Part shown: positions 10,276 through 20,188 of the stretch, one piece after another
Layout of the letters: every line of letters begins with the position of its first letter
Numbering within the stretch: position 1 is the first letter of the stretch
Assembly: GCA_023554245.1 (NCBI GenBank)
Contig: JAMJQL010000178.1
Coordinates: 1-64,000 of the forward strand
Direction of reading: 5' to 3'
From: Gemmatimonadota bacterium
GTDB lineage: Bacteria; Gemmatimonadota; Gemmatimonadetes; Palauibacterales; Palauibacteraceae
DNA: 64,000 nucleotides
Program-made: the position numbers and the translations under genes
The notes under the pieces: model-generated
Database searches by the model: none
The model's input: only the letters and a program-made list of their open reading frames with translations
What the model was told of the DNA's origin: nothing

Positions 10276-11231
10276 CCGCGCTGACCGTAGCGGAATTGCT
10301 GGCTCGGCGGGGCGACCTTCTCCAACTGGAGGTCGTAGCCGGCGAATCAGGACTGGATAGAAAGATCACGGGTGCCGACATCTCGAGCCCGGGTCTCGTC
10401 CTCGCGGGGTTCGCCGAACGCCTGCCAAGGCGCCGATCTCAAGTTCTGGGCGAGACGGAGATCATGTACCTCCATTCGCTGGAGGCGAGTGAGCGGGCTG
10501 AAGTGCTCCGAGCCTTCATGCGGCACGATCGACCGTGCATCATCGTCACCAAGGGACTCGAACTGCCGGACGAACTCGTGGAACTGGCGGAGGAGCATGC
10601 GGTTCCGCTGCTTCGCTCATCACTGAAGACGGGCGAGTTCTTCCAGCGTATCAAGCCTTTTCTGGAAGACGAATTCGCTCCGTCGACCGCGATCCACGGA
10701 TCGCTGGCCGACGTGTACGGCGTCGGTCTTCTGTTCGTAGGTCAGAGCGGGATCGGCAAGAGCGAGTGCGTGCTGGATCTCGTCGAGCGGGGACACCGGC
10801 TGGTTGCCGACGATGTCGTACTGGTTCGCAGACGAGGCGTGGACGTGCTGATCGGCCGAGCGATCGAGCATCAGCAGTTCCACATGGAGATCCGCGGAAT
10901 TGGAATCATCGATGTACGGGCGCTGTTCGGAATAAGATCCGTGCGGCAGCAGAAGCGGATCGAGGTCGTCGTGCAGCTCGAGCACTGGAGCGACGAAGCG
11001 ACGTACGACCGGACGGGACTGGTGCAGGAGACCACGGATATCCTGGGGGTTGAGATCCCGCGGGTGGTCATTCCCCTGAACCCGGGCAAGAACATCACGG
11101 TCATCAGCGAGGTGGTGGCGATGCGACACCTCCTGCGCTACGCCGGGGTCGACTCGGCCAGGCTGTTCGAGCAGAATCTCCGCGCCATGATGCAACCGGT
11201 GCGCGACTACCTGGAGGAGGACTACGAGTGA
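10272..11231 (+). CDS. hprK: HPr kinase/phosphorylase
   Basis: 319 residues. Phosphorylates and dephosphorylates the regulatory serine of HPr. The N-terminal domain (1-130) is the MurF-like half. The C-terminal catalytic domain has the Walker A loop GQSGIGKSE (about 157-165), HRLVADDVV, and the HprK signature IRGIGIIDVRALFG. GTG overlaps the hpf stop (GTGA). The substrate is encoded three kilobases downstream with its serine present. In Gram-negatives HprK usually tunes regulation rather than catabolite repression through CcpA. Confidence 0.95.
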   Translation: MTALTVAELLARRGDLLQLEVVAGESGLDRKITGADISSPGLVLAGFAERLPRRRSQVLGETEIMYLHSLEASERAEVLRAFMRHDRPCIIVTKGLELPDELVELAEEHAVPLLRSSLKTGEFFQRIKPFLEDEFAPSTAIHGSLADVYGVGLLFVGQSGIGKSECVLDLVERGHRLVADDVVLVRRRGVDVLIGRAIEHQQFHMEIRGIGIIDVRALFGIRSVRQQKRIEVVVQLEHWSDEATYDRTGLVQETTDILGVEIPRVVIPLNPGKNITVISEVVAMRHLLRYAGVDSARLFEQNLRAMMQPVRDYLEEDYE

Positions 11232-11626
11232 GTCCGACGACGGGCGTGGTCGTTGCGCATGGACGACTCGCGGCGGCCCTCGTGGAGGCGGCGGAGGGAA
11301 TCGCGGGGATTCATGGCGCGCTGATTCCGATCTCCAACGAGGATTGCGGCCCCGATGAGCTCCGCGACCGGGTCGAGGGACCGACACGCACCGGTCCGGT
11401 GGTGGTGTTCACCGACCTCGCCAGCGGGAGTTGCACCCTCGCCAGCCGTGCGGTCGGACGAAGGCGGGACTCGTTCGCGGTGGTGACGGGCGTCAATCTT
11501 CCAATGCTGCTCGATTTCCTCTTCCACAGGGATATGCCCCCGGCCGAGCTGGCGAACCGAGCGGCAGAGAAGGGACACGACGGAATCCGTGTCCTCTCCG
11601 ATCATGAGTCCAGCGATGGCGCTTGA
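11228..11626 (+). CDS. PTS mannose-family EIIA component
   Basis: 132 residues. EIIA-Man domains accept phosphate from HPr on a histidine near the N-terminus; here VVVAHGRLA places it at His11. FTDLASGSC and GVNLPMLLDF match the family. GTG overlaps the hprK stop. It is a free-standing EIIA rather than the EIIAB fusion of enterobacteria. Sugar specificity cannot be read from sequence. Confidence 0.85.
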   Translation: MSPTTGVVVAHGRLAAALVEAAEGIAGIHGALIPISNEDCGPDELRDRVEGPTRTGPVVVFTDLASGSCTLASRAVGRRRDSFAVVTGVNLPMLLDFLFHRDMPPAELANRAAEKGHDGIRVLSDHESSDGA

Positions 11627-12104
11627 CCTGTTTCGCATCGATGAGCGACTGCTCCACGGCCAGGTGATCGTGGGATGGGGCATGCGACTCGAGCTCGAAT
11701 ACTACGTGATCGTGGACGATGAGGTCGCGGCGAGCGAGTGGGAGAAGGACCTCTACGCCGCCGGACTTCCCGAGGGAGTCGATGCTCTCTTCGTAGGTCT
11801 CGAAGAGGCAATCGAACGATTCGAGGAACTCGACGCCCTCCCGGGTCGGGGTGCACTGCTCACACGCTCGCCGTCGACGATGCGATGCCTGGCGGAGGCC
11901 GGGATCCTGGACGGCCGCCGGGTGAATCTGGGAGGCCTTCATGCGGGGCCAGAGCGGCGTCGAGTCCTGCCATACGTTCATCTGTCGCCCGACGAGATCG
12001 CGGATCTCAGAAAGATCGAGGACCGGTGCAGACACGTGAGCGCCCGAGATCTTCCCTCCGCGCGCGAGGTGCCGTTCGAGGAGCTCGTTCGTGCCGCTGG
12101 CTGA
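11604..12104 (+). CDS. PTS mannose-family EIIB component
   Basis: 166 residues. Carries the phosphohistidine in RIDERLLHGQVIVGWG (histidine about residue 18), then hands phosphate to the incoming sugar. The conserved VNLGGLHAG and RVLPYVHLS segments are present. Start is uncertain: in-frame ATGs at 11604 and 11616 and a GTG at 11589 all overlap the EIIA end; 11604 leaves about ten residues before the RID motif, as is usual. Confidence 0.85.
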   Translation: MSPAMALDLFRIDERLLHGQVIVGWGMRLELEYYVIVDDEVAASEWEKDLYAAGLPEGVDALFVGLEEAIERFEELDALPGRGALLTRSPSTMRCLAEAGILDGRRVNLGGLHAGPERRRVLPYVHLSPDEIADLRKIEDRCRHVSARDLPSAREVPFEELVRAAG

Positions 12105-12795
12105 GATACCGCTGCATACCGCCGGCTGGCTGATTCTCGTCGTTCTCGGCGGAATTCTGGCAATGGACGCGGTCTCGTGGCCACAAGTGATGGTCTCACG
12201 CCCCCTGGTCTCGGGCACACTCGGCGGCTGGTTGCTCGGCGATCCGGCATCCGGGTTCCTGGTGGGAGCCGTCCTCGAATTGATGAGCCTGCGGCACCCG
12301 CCATTCGGGGCTGCCCGGTACCCGGATTCCGGTCCGGCAGGTCTCGTGGCTGGAGCCGCATACGCGGCTGCCGGGGGAGCCTCCCTGGGAGCCCTCGTCG
12401 CAGCCATCCTCGCCGGGTGGGCGGTCGGCTGGATCGGAGCGGTGACGGTTCAGCTGAGGAGGCGCGGGAACGAGCGGCTGATGTCGAATGCCGCTGAGCT
12501 TGCCGCACGACCGGCCCTGCTGGAACGCAGACATCGTCTGGCACTTCGTCTGGACGCCGTGCGAGGGGCTCTCCTGACGGCGGGATTCGTCGCACCGGCG
12601 GTTCTGGCAGCCGCCTGGTCGGTAGGCCAACCTGCATCCGGCAGGGCTACCGCCTGGGGAGCCGCGATGCTGGTCACCGCCATGGCCGCATCGGCGGGAG
12701 CCGGGGGGCGCACGAGTTCGACGGGACTGCGGGGATGGCCGCTGTTGCTCGTCGGTGCGGTTGCAGGGGCCATAGCCGTGGGAATGGCGGGATGA
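12091..12795 (+). CDS. PTS mannose-family EIIC permease
   Basis: 234 residues, polytopic membrane protein; shorter than the roughly 260 residues typical of ManY-type EIIC. Conserved N-terminal pattern GGILAMDAVSWPQVMVSRPL and GWLLGDPASGFLVGAVLEL identify it. Several hydrophobic Ala/Gly-rich helices follow. GTG start has GAGGAG upstream inside the EIIB gene. Forms the sugar channel together with EIID. Confidence 0.85.
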   Translation: MPLAEIPLHTAGWLILVVLGGILAMDAVSWPQVMVSRPLVSGTLGGWLLGDPASGFLVGAVLELMSLRHPPFGAARYPDSGPAGLVAGAAYAAAGGASLGALVAAILAGWAVGWIGAVTVQLRRRGNERLMSNAAELAARPALLERRHRLALRLDAVRGALLTAGFVAPAVLAAAWSVGQPASGRATAWGAAMLVTAMAASAGAGGRTSSTGLRGWPLLLVGAVAGAIAVGMAG

Positions 12796-12799
12796 GGGC

Positions 12800-13558
12800 A
12801 TGAGACCTCTTCGCAAGGACCTGTGGTCGGCCTGGTGGAGGAGCTTCGCCGTGCAGGGGTCGTGGAACTACCGCACCATGATCGGCGGCGGTATGGCCTT
12901 CACGATGCTTCCTCTTCTGCGACGGATACATGCGGGGGATCCCGTTCGCCTCAGCGAATCGGTAGCGAGGCACCAATCGGCCTTCAATTCGCACCCGTAT
13001 CTGGCCGGGTTGGCAGCGGGGGCGCTGGCCCGTGCCGAGTTGGACGGCGAGAGCAGCGCGAGCATCGAGAGGTTCCGGACCGCGCTTCGCGGCCCACTCG
13101 GCACCGTGGGAGATCGCCTGATCTGGGCTGCATGGCGTCCCGTGTGCCTGCTGTCTGCGATTGCCGCATTCGGCCTGGGGGTGGATCCCCTCTGGTCGGT
13201 GGCCCTGTTTCTGCTCACCTTCAACGCCGGTCACATCGCGATCCGCGTCTGGGGCTTTCGGAGCGGCTGGCGGGAAGGTCTGGGCGTGGGCAAGGCGCTC
13301 CACGAGAGCTGGCTCGAATGGGTTCCGCGACGCCTCGCACCCTTGATTCTGTTTCTGCTGGGTCTGGATGCGGTTCTTCTGAGTCGCAGCGTCCTGGATG
13401 TGGTCGAGTGGAACGGTTTCTTTGGCGGTCTGGCCGCCGTCGCTGCGTTCGTAGCGCTTGTGGCATTTCGCTGGCCGCGACGTGCGGGTCGAGTCGCGGC
13501 GGCCCTGGTACTCGCCATTCCAATCGCGTGGCTCGTCGTAGCGACACTGATCGGGTGA
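12800..13558 (+). CDS. PTS mannose-family EIID component
   Basis: 252 residues. EIID-type motifs: N-terminal SFAVQGSWNYRTMIGGGMAF, then FNSHPYLAGLAAGALAR, GPLGTVGDRLIWAAWRP and the conserved N-x-G-H region TFNAGHIAIR. The C-terminal third has several membrane helices. It is somewhat shorter than ManZ (about 280). ATG is 4 bp after EIIC. With EIIA, EIIB and EIIC it makes a complete mannose-family transporter set. Confidence 0.87.
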   Translation: MRPLRKDLWSAWWRSFAVQGSWNYRTMIGGGMAFTMLPLLRRIHAGDPVRLSESVARHQSAFNSHPYLAGLAAGALARAELDGESSASIERFRTALRGPLGTVGDRLIWAAWRPVCLLSAIAAFGLGVDPLWSVALFLLTFNAGHIAIRVWGFRSGWREGLGVGKALHESWLEWVPRRLAPLILFLLGLDAVLLSRSVLDVVEWNGFFGGLAAVAAFVALVAFRWPRRAGRVAAALVLAIPIAWLVVATLIG

Positions 13559-13591
13559 GAGGAGATCCAGAACTTGTCCGAAGGGAACGAG

Positions 13592-13924
13592 ATGAGAGGT
13601 AACGGCGACTCCATTGCCGAGAATACGGTTCGGGTTCCGAACCGGCTCGGGCTCCATGCCCGACCGGCCGCGGAGTTCGTCAAGCTCTCATCGCGGTTCG
13701 CATCGAACATCACGGTCGAGAAGGACGGCCTCGAGGTAAACGGTAAGAGCATCATGGGCGTGATGATGCTGGCAGCCGAGTTCGGTTCCCAGCTTCGGAT
13801 CCGGGCAGAGGGTGTCGACGCGCCCGGCGCGATCCGAGAGCTTTCGCTGCTCGTAGAGTCCGGATTCGGGGAAGGCGAGATCGACTACGGCTCCGCAGTC
13901 GACGAACCGGGGGCTCGATCATGA
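13592..13924 (+). CDS. ptsH: Phosphocarrier protein HPr
   Basis: 110 residues. The phosphohistidine motif NRLGLHARPAAEFV and the regulatory-serine motif NGKSIMGVMML are both intact, so it can be phosphorylated by enzyme I and by HPr kinase. ATG 13592 follows AAGGGA; a TTG at 13574, preceded by AGGAGA, is an alternative start. Either gives a 10-20 residue N-terminal extension relative to ordinary HPr, and the acidic C-terminal tail is also longer. Confidence 0.92.
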   Translation: MRGNGDSIAENTVRVPNRLGLHARPAAEFVKLSSRFASNITVEKDGLEVNGKSIMGVMMLAAEFGSQLRIRAEGVDAPGAIRELSLLVESGFGEGEIDYGSAVDEPGARS

Positions 13925-15684
13925 GTCTGTTGCTCGAAGGCGTGGGCGCCTCTCCCGGTCGTGCGCTGGGCCCGGTCAGGCACATCAGCTGGGAGATCCC
14001 GTCGATCCCGCATACTTCGATCGCCACGGCCGAAGTGGACCGTGAGATCGAGCGTTTCCACAGGGCTCGGGCAGAGGCCCTCTCGCGGCTCGTAGAGCTT
14101 CAGCACGAGACGACGGAGCTACTGGGAGGATTCGAAGGAAAGGTGTTCGAGTCTCAGGCGTGGATGATCGAGGATCCGGACCTGGTGGCGGGTACGGAAG
14201 CGTATATTCGGGAGAACCTGCTCAGCGCGGAGCGCGCATTCGAGATGCAGTTGCTCGAGCAGCGCGTCCAGATGATGGAGTCGGTTCACGCCATGGTGAT
14301 GGATCGGCTGGCCGACCTGCGAGACGTCCGTGGAAACGTGCTCTCCTGCCTGCTCGGCCATCCGGCACCCGGGCTGGAGATGTCGGACGACGAGGAACCG
14401 TCTATCGTCGTGGCTCACGATATCGCTCCCAGCGTGGCGGTTCGCATGCGTCCCGACCGGGTGCTCGGGATGATCACGGCGGCCGGTACTCGAGGCTCAC
14501 ACAGCGTTCTCATTGCACGCTCGCTCGGAATTCCAGCCGTCGTCGACGTGGGGCCGCAGCTCGCCAGGATCGCCGACGGGTGTGAACTGCTCGTCGACGG
14601 CAAGTCGGGGCGATTGATCGTCGATCCGACACCGGCCGAGATCGAGTCGCACAATCGTGCGCTCGCCCAGCTTCAGGTTCGCAGGAAGATCCTGGCCGAG
14701 CTGGCCGCAAAGCCGACCGAGACCGTCGACGGAGTGCACACGGTGGTCCAGGCGAACCTGGATCAGCCGTTCGAGATCGACGAAGCGATTCGTCTGGGCG
14801 CCGAGGGGGTCGGCCTGCTTCGCACCGAATTCCTCGTGATCGGACACCGGGAGATTCCGTCCGAGGAGGAGCAATTCGATGCCTACCGCTCGGTTGTAGA
14901 GGCATTTCCCGGGCGTGAGGTGACAATCCGCACCTTCGACATCGGTGGCGACAAGTACCCGCAATTCATGTCGATGAAACAGGAGGACAACCCGTACCTC
15001 GGCTGGCGTGCGATACGCGTTTGTCTGGACGAGCCGGAGTTGTTCCAGAATCAGCTTCGAGCGGCCGTGCGAGCGGCGGACCATGGCAACGTCCGGCTGC
15101 TCGTCCCGCTCGTGACATCGGCGGACGAACTGATCCGGACCCGAGAGCACCTCGAATCGACGTACGGTGCCCTGGGCAAGGAGCCAGGAAGCGGTGGAGT
15201 CCCGGTCGGTCTGATGGTCGAGACCCCCGCTGCCGTCGAAACACTCGACCTGCTCGCCCCCTACGTTGATTTCGTAAGCCTCGGCACGAACGACCTGACG
15301 CAATACGTGCTCGCAGCCGATCGGGGGAATCCGAAGGTCGCCGAGCTCTACGATCCGCTTCACCCGGCGCTGATCCGTCTCTACGCCCGCGTTGTCGAAG
15401 CATGCGAGCACCACCACCTGGACCTGTCCGTCTGCGGAGAATTGTCGGCCGACCCCATCGGTGTCGCGGTACTCCTCGGCCTCGGGTATCGGAAATTCAG
15501 CGTATCGCTCTCCTCGCTGGCCGAGATCCGGGAGCTGATCCGGCACCTTTCGGTTTCCGATCTCGTAGCGCTCTGTGCGGGGAATGCTCGCTGCGAGAGC
15601 GGCGAGGACGTCCGTGGGATCGTACAGGAATACCTCGACCGAACGGGTGCCCTCAAGGTGGGTGGAACCGTCCTCGAGGGCTGA
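13921..15684 (+). CDS. ptsI: PTS enzyme I (PEP-protein phosphotransferase)
   Basis: 587 residues. Transfers phosphate from PEP to HPr. N-terminal HPr-binding domain, swivelling phosphohistidine domain with [20 protein letters not shown] (His about 194), then the PEP-binding TIM barrel with [30 protein letters not shown] and the catalytic cysteine motif VCGELSADP (about 504). Length is standard. ATG overlaps the ptsH stop (ATGA). Last gene of the PTS operon. Confidence 0.96.
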   Translation: MSLLLEGVGASPGRALGPVRHISWEIPSIPHTSIATAEVDREIERFHRARAEALSRLVELQHETTELLGGFEGKVFESQAWMIEDPDLVAGTEAYIRENLLSAERAFEMQLLEQRVQMMESVHAMVMDRLADLRDVRGNVLSCLLGHPAPGLEMSDDEEPSIVVAHDIAPSVAVRMRPDRVLGMITAAGTRGSHSVLIARSLGIPAVVDVGPQLARIADGCELLVDGKSGRLIVDPTPAEIESHNRALAQLQVRRKILAELAAKPTETVDGVHTVVQANLDQPFEIDEAIRLGAEGVGLLRTEFLVIGHREIPSEEEQFDAYRSVVEAFPGREVTIRTFDIGGDKYPQFMSMKQEDNPYLGWRAIRVCLDEPELFQNQLRAAVRAADHGNVRLLVPLVTSADELIRTREHLESTYGALGKEPGSGGVPVGLMVETPAAVETLDLLAPYVDFVSLGTNDLTQYVLAADRGNPKVAELYDPLHPALIRLYARVVEACEHHHLDLSVCGELSADPIGVAVLLGLGYRKFSVSLSSLAEIRELIRHLSVSDLVALCAGNARCESGEDVRGIVQEYLDRTGALKVGGTVLEG

Positions 15685-15693
15685 CGATTTCGC

Positions 15694-15722
15694 TTGCCGG
15701 GCCCTCTGCACGCCCGTAGCTT
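15694..15722 (+). promoter_or_regulatory. Candidate housekeeping promoter for metK
   Basis: TTGCCG, exactly 17 bp, then TAGCTT, lying between ptsI and metK. The same -10 hexamer with the same spacing recurs before recO and before the lipoprotein gene at 38696. A start site near 15729 leaves a leader of about 30 nt. Read by eye only. Confidence 0.5.
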
Positions 15723-15757
15723 CGCGCCTCAATCATCAAGGGACAAAGAGAGAGAAC

Positions 15758-16918
15758 GTGTCGCAGAGAAATCACCACATGTTCACGTCGGAGTCGGTCA
15801 CCGAAGGCCACCCCGACAAGATCGCCGACCAGATCTCGGACGCCGTTCTGGACGCCATCCTCACCGAGGATGAAGACGCCCGAGTCGCCTGCGAAACGCT
15901 CGTCTCCACGGGCCTCATCGTCCTGGCAGGGGAGATCACGACCTCGGCCCATCCGGATTTCGGTGCGATCGCGCGCGAAACCGTTCGCGAGATCGGGTAC
16001 GACGACGAGCATTTCGGCTTCAGCCACCGATCCTGCGCGGTCCTCACTTCCATCGGACGCCAGTCGGGCGACATCAGCCGTGGGGTCGGAAGGGGCGGAG
16101 CCGGGGACCAGGGCATGATGTTCGGCTACGCGACGAACGAGACCGAGGGCATGATGCCCGTACCGATCGCGATCGCGCACGCCCTGACGCGTCGCCTGGC
16201 GAAGGTACGACGCGAGGGAACGCTTCCCTGGCTTCGGCCGGACGGGAAGGCTCAGGTAACGGTCGAATACGACGAGGGTACGCCTCTCTGTGTCCGGACC
16301 GTGGTGCTGTCCGCGCAGCACGACCCGTCGGTCGGCAAGGAGGAACTGGAAAGCGCGATCAAGGAGCACGTCATCCACCCGGAAATCCCGGAAGCGCTGA
16401 TGCCGAAGCGGAAGGGCCTCCATTACCACATAAATCCTACAGGCCGATTCGTTACGGGTGGGCCGCACGGAGATGCCGGGGTGACGGGCCGCAAGATCAT
16501 CGTGGACACGTATGGAGGCCTGGGCAGTCACGGAGGGGGAGCGTTCAGCGGCAAGGATCCGACGAAGGTGGATCGTTCGGCCAGTTATGCCGCTCGATGG
16601 GTGGCTAAGAACCTGGTCGCCTCGGGTCTCGCCCGGGAAGTGGAAATCCAGGTGGCCTACGCGATCGGCGTCTCACGTCCTGTGTCCGTGATGGTCAACA
16701 GCTACGGCACGGGGGCGATGCCGGATGAGGATATGGTCCGGGTGGTGCGCAAGGTCTTCGACCTCAGGCCGTCTGCGATCATCGACGCGCTCGGACTGCG
16801 GAGGCCGATCTATCGCCAGACCGCGTCGTACGGGCATTTCGGGCGAAAGCCTCGCAAGGACGGCGCATTCTCGTGGGAGCGTACGGACCGGATCAAGGAC
16901 CTGCTTTCGGCCGTCTGA
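15758..16918 (+). CDS. metK: S-adenosylmethionine synthetase
   Basis: 386 residues. Makes SAM from methionine and ATP. Motifs: [17 protein letters not shown] at the N-terminus, [12 protein letters not shown], and [17 protein letters not shown], plus a YGHFGR segment near the C-terminus. GTG 15758 has a GA-rich Shine-Dalgarno; ATG 15779 is an alternative only seven codons later. The upstream in-frame extension belongs to the ptsI region. Followed by ahcY, so synthesis of SAM and recycling of its product are encoded together. Confidence 0.96.
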   Translation: MSQRNHHMFTSESVTEGHPDKIADQISDAVLDAILTEDEDARVACETLVSTGLIVLAGEITTSAHPDFGAIARETVREIGYDDEHFGFSHRSCAVLTSIGRQSGDISRGVGRGGAGDQGMMFGYATNETEGMMPVPIAIAHALTRRLAKVRREGTLPWLRPDGKAQVTVEYDEGTPLCVRTVVLSAQHDPSVGKEELESAIKEHVIHPEIPEALMPKRKGLHYHINPTGRFVTGGPHGDAGVTGRKIIVDTYGGLGSHGGGAFSGKDPTKVDRSASYAARWVAKNLVASGLAREVEIQVAYAIGVSRPVSVMVNSYGTGAMPDEDMVRVVRKVFDLRPSAIIDALGLRRPIYRQTASYGHFGRKPRKDGAFSWERTDRIKDLLSAV

Positions 16919-18310
<1,392 letters not shown>

Positions 18311-18329
18311 GCGTGGAAACCGGGAGCGC

Positions 18330-18920
18330 ATGAGCGAGGGCGGAGGAATGGGATCCGGAGATCTGGTGCGGGTCGAGGTCGCGAGCCTCGGGCTCGACAA
18401 GGCATCCAATACGCCTGTCGTCATTCTCCGGGAGGTGGAAGGAGAGCGTCTGCTGCCGATCTGGATCGGTCCGGCGGAGGCCAGTGCCATCGCCATGGAA
18501 CTGGCGGGCATCAAGTTCAGTCGTCCCCTCACCCACGACCTGGTGAGCACCATCGTAGGCAGTCTCGGCAGCGAGCTCGTGCGCGTGCTCATCACGCGCG
18601 TCGAGGAGAACACCTATTTCGCGTCGCTGGTGTTTCGTCGGAACGGAGAGATGATCTCGATCGATTCCCGCCCCAGCGACAGTGTCGCCCTGGCTCTCAG
18701 GGCTGCGGCTCCGATCTTCGCGTCGGCGGGACTTCTCGGCCGTACCCAACTCGAAATCGATCAGCCGGACGAGGACGATCCCGTCCCGCCCTGGATGCCT
18801 CCGGAAGGCGAGTCCGAACCTGCTGGGGCGAGTGAGGGAGAAGCACGGCCGACGGGCGAGAGTCTGCGGGAATACCTGAAGGGCCTCGACCCCGAGGACT
18901 TCGGGAAATTCGTACCTTGA
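18330..18920 (+). CDS. Bifunctional nuclease (DUF151) family protein
   Basis: 196 residues. The DUF151/BFN domain covers residues 8-140: VVILREVEGERLLPIWIGPAEA, then RPLTHDLVSTIV and DSRPSDSVALALR, all typical. Members have been reported with RNase/DNase activity in plants and as a structural fold in Thermotoga; the bacterial role is unclear. The C-terminal 50 residues are acidic, Pro/Glu-rich and probably disordered. ATG 18330 is preceded by GGGAG; ATG 18297 (overlapping ahcY) and 18348 are alternatives. Confidence 0.85.
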   Translation: MSEGGGMGSGDLVRVEVASLGLDKASNTPVVILREVEGERLLPIWIGPAEASAIAMELAGIKFSRPLTHDLVSTIVGSLGSELVRVLITRVEENTYFASLVFRRNGEMISIDSRPSDSVALALRAAAPIFASAGLLGRTQLEIDQPDEDDPVPPWMPPEGESEPAGASEGEARPTGESLREYLKGLDPEDFGKFVP

Positions 18921-19903
18921 TCGGGACCCGGATTGTTGTTCCTGGTCGCAAAGGCAGCGGTCACGCCCTTGTCCCGTTGCTGCTCGTCATGCTCGCCGCT
19001 TCGGCCGCGGCGCTCCCTGCGCAGGAGATCCGCGGTACCGTCTACTCGGCCGCCGATTCCACGGCCGTGTCAGGGGCCGTGGTGCTGCTTCACCGCATCA
19101 CCTCGGTCTCCGGCGAGGTCGTAGATTCCACGACGGCTGACGCCTCCGGGCGGTTTCGTCTGACGATCGAGGAAGCGGAGAATCCGGAGATTCTCTATGC
19201 TGCCGCTTCCGTGCGCGGTGGAGTCAGCTACTTCGGTCCGATACTGCACGCCGGAGTGGAGGCGCCCGACCCCTACGCCATCTACGTGCACGAGGTCGAG
19301 TCCATCGAGGCGCCCGTTACGAATAACCCCGTGCTGCTGCGGCACGTGGTGGTGAGCCCGACGGCGCACGGCCTCCTTCAGGTCGGCGAAATCGTCGACG
19401 TAGCCGGCACCCCCGGACGCGCACTGCGGACAACGGATGCCTCGATTCCGATCTGGTCGATGCTCCTGCCGCGTGGCTATCAGTCCTGGGCCCCCATAGA
19501 GGGGGGTAACTCGCCCGGATCGATTACCGAGTCGGATGGAAGGGTCGAAGCCAGGGCCACGCTGCCGCCAAACGGAATGCGCCTCTCCTACGGATACTTC
19601 ATCGAGGGAACGGAGCTGGACTTTCCGATCGAGTACCCGACCGAGCGGTTCGAGCTCATCCTGGTGGGTGTCGGGGAGGACGGCCTGCGCGGGTTGAGGC
19701 CCGGCGAACTCGGCGAACTGCCGCCGGGATCGGAAGCACGGCGATTCGTGGCCTCCGACCTCGAGCCGGGAGAGTCGGTCGGCTTGACGATCGAGTCCGA
19801 GCCCGTCGCCTGGGGCCCCGTGCTGATCGCGGGCCTGATCGGAGTTGCGTTGCTGGGGGCAGCCGCCATTTCTTACCGGCTGGCGAGACCTCCTTCGACT
19901 TGA
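18917..19903 (+). CDS. Exported membrane-anchored protein with carboxypeptidase-regulatory-like domain
   Basis: 328 residues, function not recognised. A signal-peptide-like helix (LVPLLLVMLAASAAALPAQ) is followed by a beta-sandwich of the carboxypeptidase-regulatory type: IRGTVYSAADSTAVSGAVVLLHR and later DASGRFRLTI. A C-terminal transmembrane helix (VLIAGLIGVALLGAAAISY) with a short basic tail anchors it, so most of it faces the periplasm. TTG start overlaps the preceding stop (TTGA). Such proteins often coat or scaffold envelope machines; that is inference. Confidence 0.7.
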   Translation: MIGTRIVVPGRKGSGHALVPLLLVMLAASAAALPAQEIRGTVYSAADSTAVSGAVVLLHRITSVSGEVVDSTTADASGRFRLTIEEAENPEILYAAASVRGGVSYFGPILHAGVEAPDPYAIYVHEVESIEAPVTNNPVLLRHVVVSPTAHGLLQVGEIVDVAGTPGRALRTTDASIPIWSMLLPRGYQSWAPIEGGNSPGSITESDGRVEARATLPPNGMRLSYGYFIEGTELDFPIEYPTERFELILVGVGEDGLRGLRPGELGELPPGSEARRFVASDLEPGESVGLTIESEPVAWGPVLIAGLIGVALLGAAAISYRLARPPST

Positions 19904-19938
19904 TCGCAAGGATGGCAGAACGCACCCGGTCAGGGCTC

Positions 19939-19968
19939 TTGCGGATTCCCGAAATCTCTCGCTAAACT
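19939..19968 (+). promoter_or_regulatory. Candidate promoter of the cobalamin-uptake operon
   Basis: TTGCGG, 18 bp, TAAACT, placing the transcription start near 19975, just before the riboswitch aptamer. Both hexamers are imperfect, but the placement fits. Confidence 0.45.
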
Positions 19969-19975
19969 CAGCCTT

Positions 19976-20135
19976 CGTGCATCAGGGATCGGGCCCACGG
20001 AAGTCGGTGAGAATCCGACGCGGCCCCGCCACTGTGAGAGGGAGCCCGGCACCGGCCGGTTCTCTCGAGCCAGGAGACGAGCCCCTCCCTGCCCACTGAC
20101 GCTCTTCGCGGGAAGGGTGTGGGCGAGGCAGGCAA
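19976..20135 (+). promoter_or_regulatory. Cobalamin (adenosylcobalamin-type) riboswitch aptamer
   Basis: Core elements in order: GGAAGTCGGTGAGAATCCGAC (hairpin), GGCCCCGCCACTGTGA, GGGAGCCCGGC, the B12-box-like AGCCAGGAGAC, and the distal GCCCACTGACGC...CGCGGGAAGG stem. This order and wording match the cobalamin riboswitch class. It is followed by an intrinsic terminator (20156-20188) and by B12-transport-like genes, so ligand binding should switch off the operon. Confidence 0.93.
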
Positions 20136-20155
20136 TCTTTGCTGGCTCGGTCATG

Positions 20156-20188
20156 CCCGGCCTTTCTGAAGAAAGGACGGGTTTTTTT
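20156..20188 (+). terminator. Riboswitch expression platform: intrinsic terminator covering the btuF ribosome site
   Basis: Stem CCCG-G-CCTTTC / GAAAGG-A-CGGG with loop TGAA, followed by seven T. The 3' arm contains the AAGGA Shine-Dalgarno of the next gene, and the T run overlaps its TTG start at 20187. The hairpin could therefore block both elongation and initiation. Confidence 0.85.

Noticed and set aside
15685-15757. Possible SAM or SAH riboswitch before metK-ahcY
   Set aside because: The gap is only 73 bp, mostly promoter, and shows none of the conserved cores of those classes.
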